DNA from: an uncultured Candidatus Altimarinota bacterium
GTDB lineage: Bacteria > Patescibacteriota > Gracilibacteria > BD1-5 > UBA6164
Assembly (NCBI GenBank): GCA_938015455.1
Contig: CALLPL010000011.1
Span: forward strand, 1-32,748
Direction of reading: 5' to 3'
DNA: 32,748 nucleotides
The position numbers were made by a program, and so were the translations under genes. Below the pieces are notes generated by a model. That model searched no databases. It saw only the letters and a program-made list of their open reading frames with translations, and was not told the DNA's origin. Every line of letters begins with the position of its first letter. Position 1 is the stretch's first letter. Positions 29,754-32,748 of the stretch are shown in pieces.

Positions 29754-29940
29754 TTATTTTTGCTCTTTCTTCATAATTTCATCCCACATCTCAGGTTTCA
29801 TTGGAGTTTTTCAGCCAGGTTGAGAAGCTAATAAAGCAGCAACTATCATCTGCGCTGGTCATGATAGTTTTTTCAAATTATCATATAACTCAGCTTTTGC
29901 TGCTTGTTTTTTTTTCTAGTCTTTCCTCTCTACTTTCCAC
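29754..29940 (-). CDS. small ORF split by an A9 run, probable frameshifted gene
   Basis: Reading from a GUG 4 nt after the ychF stop gives VESREERLEK, a charged helix, up to a run of nine A (minus strand). The original frame then ends soon. If one A is skipped, the frame continues AAKAELYDNLKKLSGPAQ, then LLASQPGGKTPMKPEMW and ends KKEQK-UAA just before the terminator, giving a plausible 61-62-residue protein. No good start exists for the second part alone. Either a sequencing or assembly error in the homopolymer, or a real slippage site or a fresh mutation. Function unknown. Confidence 0.4.
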
Positions 29941-29944
29941 CAAC

Positions 29945-31030
29945 CTAGTTATTAAACTTAAACAACATGACGTCCCCATCTTGGACAATATATTCTTTTC
30001 ATTCTAGACGAACCTTTCCATTATCACGTGCTCCTGACCAGCCTGCGTGTTCAATGATGTCTACTGCATTTACAACATCAGCTTTAATGAAACCTTTTTC
30101 AAAATCTGTATGGATAACTCCTGCAGCCTCTGGTGCTGATGCTCATTTTTTGACCGTCCAGGCCCTGACTTCTTGTTCTCAGGCTGTGAAGTAATACTGA
30201 AGACCAAGAGCATCGTAGCTCGCTTTGATGAGTTTATCGAGGCCTGTAGACGTTAATCCTAGGTCATCTAAGAATTCTTTTTTTTCTTCTAGACTCATTT
30301 CAAGCATATCTTCCTCCAGTTTTGCGCAAATAGGGACTACCTGAGTGTTGGGATTGCTTACACCTATGAGCTCTTTGAGTTCAGATTCTGTAGCATCCAT
30401 CATTTCTTCCGAGACATTACAGGCATAGACAAACTGCTTATCAGTAAGTAAATGACAGTCCCTAAGATGTTCTCTTTCATCCTCTGAAAGATCAATTCCT
30501 GATGCAAGCTCTCCTGCCTCAAGTTTCTCGAGAACTTTCTCTAATGTTTGTAATTTTTCTGCTATGTCTTTATCTGATCTCGCTTTCTTTGCATCCCCTG
30601 CTATTCTCTTTGTGAGGGTTTCTATATCTGCGATAATCAGTTCAGCATTGATAACTTCAATATCATTTTTTGGATTCACTTCTCCATGTACATGGATGAT
30701 ATCTCAGCTTTCAAATATACGTACCACCTGGAGTATTGCGTCAGCCTCTCTGATATTCGCAAGAAACTTATTCCCCATTCATTCTCCTTCGCTTGCTCAT
30801 TTAACTATACCTGCTATATCCGTGAATTCGCAGCTTGCAGGAATAGTCTTTGCCCCATTCACAGCCTTCTGAATCTTCTCTAGACGTGGATCGTTAACAT
30901 TTACTATCCCTACATTAGGTTCTATCGTACAAAATGGGAAGTTCTGAGCGTCTGCTCCATAGTTCTTTGTCAGCGCGTTAAACAGGGTTGATTTACCAAC
31001 ATTTGGAAGTCATACAATACCGATTTTCAT
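29945..31030 (-). CDS. ychF: ribosome-associated GTPase/ATPase YchF (OLA1 family)
   Basis: 361 aa, family length. OBG-like P-loop ATPase that binds ribosomes. Motifs: [18 protein letters not shown] (4-21, where the Gly before LPN is UGA), [10 protein letters not shown] (switch I), DIAGIVKGASEGEGMGNKFL (near 71-90, switch II), and NVSEE instead of the GTP-specific NKxD, as is normal in YchF, which prefers ATP. A coiled region (about 130-200, [14 protein letters not shown]) precedes the C-terminal TGS domain, ending [13 protein letters not shown]. The start is UAA-free with no Shine-Dalgarno sequence. It shares a short transcript with the split small ORF behind it. Confidence 0.97.
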
Positions 31031-31099
31031 AGCTTAGTTTTCAAAAAGTATTATCGCTGAAGATTCTAATAAAAAATACAGAGATAGCGAGTTTAATGT

Positions 31100-32185
31100 C
31101 TAATATAAAACTCTTCAAAGAAATATTTGTCATTCTTTCCAACACTCTCCTCTTACAACATCTACTGTCTCAGTTAGCTCCCCATTACTAATCTCAATTC
31201 TGCAAATACACATACCTGAGCCACAGTATTCAAACCTTTCTACTTCTCATAATTCTTTGACAGTCCAATCATTTACCTCCCCGTATAATAACTTTGTGTT
31301 AAGTAGGTCTCACATTTTTTTTAAGAATCGTAATAAATTAAATTTTTCTTCTAATCAAAAACCTTTAATAAAGTTAGTTTTGTTCACATGTGTTCACAAT
31401 AAAAGCGCTAGGGTAGTCGCATCTTGTTGAGTAATTTCTTCTGCTTCTTCTCGGGTATATAAGTTTATTCATCATCTATTTACTGTATAGGTATATTCTT
31501 TGTTTCAGATACATAATATCTGGGGCTTAATAGAAAACCATTCTAAGCTTCATTTTATATCCTCTTCTCATTTCATCCTTAAAGAAGGTGTAAAATTTTT
31601 AATAATCAAGCGTTTAATAAATCATTCTTGTCGGGCAGCTAAGGACATTTCTTTAATGGTAAATATTCTCTTAATACTTTGACAAAATTGCTCATAATCA
31701 TTTTGTAATGTCATTCAATATCTGGAAATGGAGTCTTGATGAAACAAGAGTCTATCAAAATCCTGGTATGACTCTTCTCAAAGTCTATCTTTCGTACACC
31801 AATCAGGGATTATCGGGTCTCAATTAATGACTGAGGCAGATTTATCTCAGGTAGTTGTAGTTGCAGTTCAAACATGAGGGTTTAAAGACTGAGGGTCATG
31901 AGTATTAGGATAAAATAATAGCGTTTGTCCTTTTAAGATTAAAAAATAAGGGAAACGATCATCCTTTAATATCAATGCTAAATCTACTGCTTGGGTAAAT
32001 AATTCTATAAGTTTAGCACTGAATCATGCAGCTACTAGATTAATATCAGGTCATCATAATGCTGCTAGTAAAACACTATCCCAATCTCTAGGAAGCTTAT
32101 AATGAGCTATTAGTAAATTTGTTAAATCCGATCGTTCACTAGCATTTAACTTTTCAGCTCATATGCTTCAAGTAAATTCATTCAT
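31100..32185 (-). CDS. uncharacterised 361-aa protein
   Basis: I do not recognise this protein. It has no signal peptide or membrane segment. Regions that stand out: an N-terminal alpha region with VLLAALGGPDINLVAAGFSAK, a strand-rich section FPYFLILKGQTLLFYP, a Thr-rich patch TATTTTGDKSAS (near 107), a helix-rich middle with KRIFTIKEMSLAARQEGFIK, a C-terminal Cys cluster EYCGSGMCICRIEI (near 325) that may bind metal or be structural, and a basic end. It has its own promoter upstream (32211-32241) and ends 69 nt before ychF. Probably a lineage-specific protein. UGA-Gly is frequent. Confidence 0.75.
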
Positions 32186-32210
32186 ACAGATAATTATATA
32201 ATATATATAA

Positions 32211-32241
32211 ATTATAATAAGTGTAATTTATGTTATGTCAA
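32211..32241 (-). promoter_or_regulatory. possible promoter of the 361-aa gene
   Basis: On the minus strand TTGACA (32241-32236) is followed after 19 nt by TATAAT (32216-32211). Both boxes are perfect but the spacing is slightly long. The leader would be about 20 nt. Confidence 0.4.
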
Positions 32242-32247
32242 TAATAC

Positions 32248-32748
32248 TTATTTTATATAAAAGCTAGATTTTCTATCGAGTACCATGAGCTTTGAAGAGT
32301 TGCTGAGTACATCAGTTGAGAAGAATCAGTTTGTGTAGGTTTTGTTTGTAGCTCAGATATATCACTGCATTGCGAGGTCGTCGGTAATGAGAAAATCAAA
32401 GCTTGAGGCTATTTCTAGAAAGTGTGATTTGAGGTCATCCGATATGAGAACATGTCCTATCATAGCTCATAGAGGTTGTGATCAGAATGAGCTTCTTGCA
32501 TGGGCGAAGAGTTCTATATTTTCAGAGAGTTCTTCGCTACTATTTCTCAGGTCAAGCACTCCGTTGTGTGAATCAACTGAACCAAGCCCTACTCATGGGA
32601 AATGTTTAAGATACACAAATACTCATGTTTCACGAGAAGCCTTTGCGAATGCATCCAATAATTGATTATATTTTTTACTATGTTTAGAGAAACTTCGTCC
32701 AAGAGGAGTGATGGAAGGGTTTCCTCTACTCAGATCAGTGGCAAGACC
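32248..32748 (-). CDS. GH3 beta-N-acetylhexosaminidase-like protein, C-terminal part (5' end outside window)
   Basis: 166 residues remain. GH3 NagZ-type enzymes remove N-acetylglucosamine from wall fragments. Seen: NPSITPLGRSFS, KHFPGVGLGSVDSH (Lys-His and Asp-His of the NagZ active site and substrate loop), MIGHVLISDD in place of the usual hM..H, then LITDDLAMQGYIGA, which matches the conserved [ST]DDLxM segment. Gly in several places is UGA. The protein ends shortly after this with a basic YIK tail, so the last helices are shorter than in E. coli NagZ. Whether it has a signal peptide lies outside the window. Together with the exported 3D proteins it suggests work on peptidoglycan. Confidence 0.8.

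Noticed and set aside
29801-30007. Plus-strand open frame opposite the end of ychF
   Set aside because: Low-complexity hydrophobic product, antisense to ychF and to the split small ORF, no support.

Overview
The window is a gene-dense, AT-rich bacterial chromosome segment that only makes sense if UGA is read as glycine (translation table 25). Almost every gene is broken by in-frame UGA under the standard code. Under table 25 they become full-length proteins, with UGA falling on invariant glycines (YchF P-loop, UppS RTGGD, ABC signature SGGQ, IspA RRGEPT). That code is known from candidate phyla Gracilibacteria (BD1-5/GN02) and Absconditabacteria (SR1). CGA and CGG still fall on conserved arginines here (UppS, ExoIII, TilS), which argues against the Absconditabacteria sublineage reported to read CGA/CGG as Trp. 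I infer a Gracilibacteria-like patescibacterium. No rRNA, tRNA, CRISPR array, insertion sequence or integrase was seen. All coordinates below use table 25; stops are only UAA and UAG.

Layout. 88-633 (+): pterin carbinolamine dehydratase-like protein and an RNHCP zinc-ribbon protein. 628-2587 (-): three unfamiliar genes, the middle one with a PD-(D/E)xK-type nuclease motif. 2651-5057: PsiE-like membrane protein (-), divergent TilS (+), alpha/beta hydrolase (+). 5119-7870 (+): two paralogous exported 3D-domain proteins with peptidoglycan-binding-like repeats, each followed by a strong terminator. 7931-10654 (-): GrpE, an orphan 285-aa protein, a beta-hydroxyacid dehydrogenase and a 93-aa protein. 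10734-14015 (+): overlapping exonuclease III, PH-like membrane protein and UvrC. 14008-14796 (-): HCx5R phosphatase and a 71-aa protein. 14891-18624 (+): anchored protein, TatD, an RNB ribonuclease with a dsRNA-binding-like tail, and a UMPH-1 pyrimidine 5'-nucleotidase. 18626-23010 (-): operon secF, ABC exporter, uppS, ispA. 23107-26889 (+): DedA, three tandem YgjV-like proteins, RsmB-type m5C methyltransferase. 26872-32748 (-): second ABC exporter, patatin-like hydrolase, a small split ORF, YchF, an orphan 361-aa protein and the C-terminal part of a GH3 beta-N-acetylhexosaminidase.

How the parts fit. Much is housekeeping: tRNA/rRNA modification, DNA repair, isoprenoid carrier synthesis and secretion. 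A second theme suits a host- or prey-dependent lifestyle: exported wall-binding proteins, a GH3 hexosaminidase, patatin and alpha/beta hydrolases, and a TatD/RNB/UMPH-1 block that could turn scavenged RNA into nucleosides. The most notable points are the RNB enzyme with one metal-binding Asp replaced by Cys and an added dsRBD-like tail, an apparent fossil UGA stop that now extends a YgjV protein 48 residues into the next gene, and the unfamiliar nuclease-containing cluster at 628-2587. Genes are tightly packed, several convergent pairs overlap at their 3' ends, and Shine-Dalgarno sequences are almost absent.
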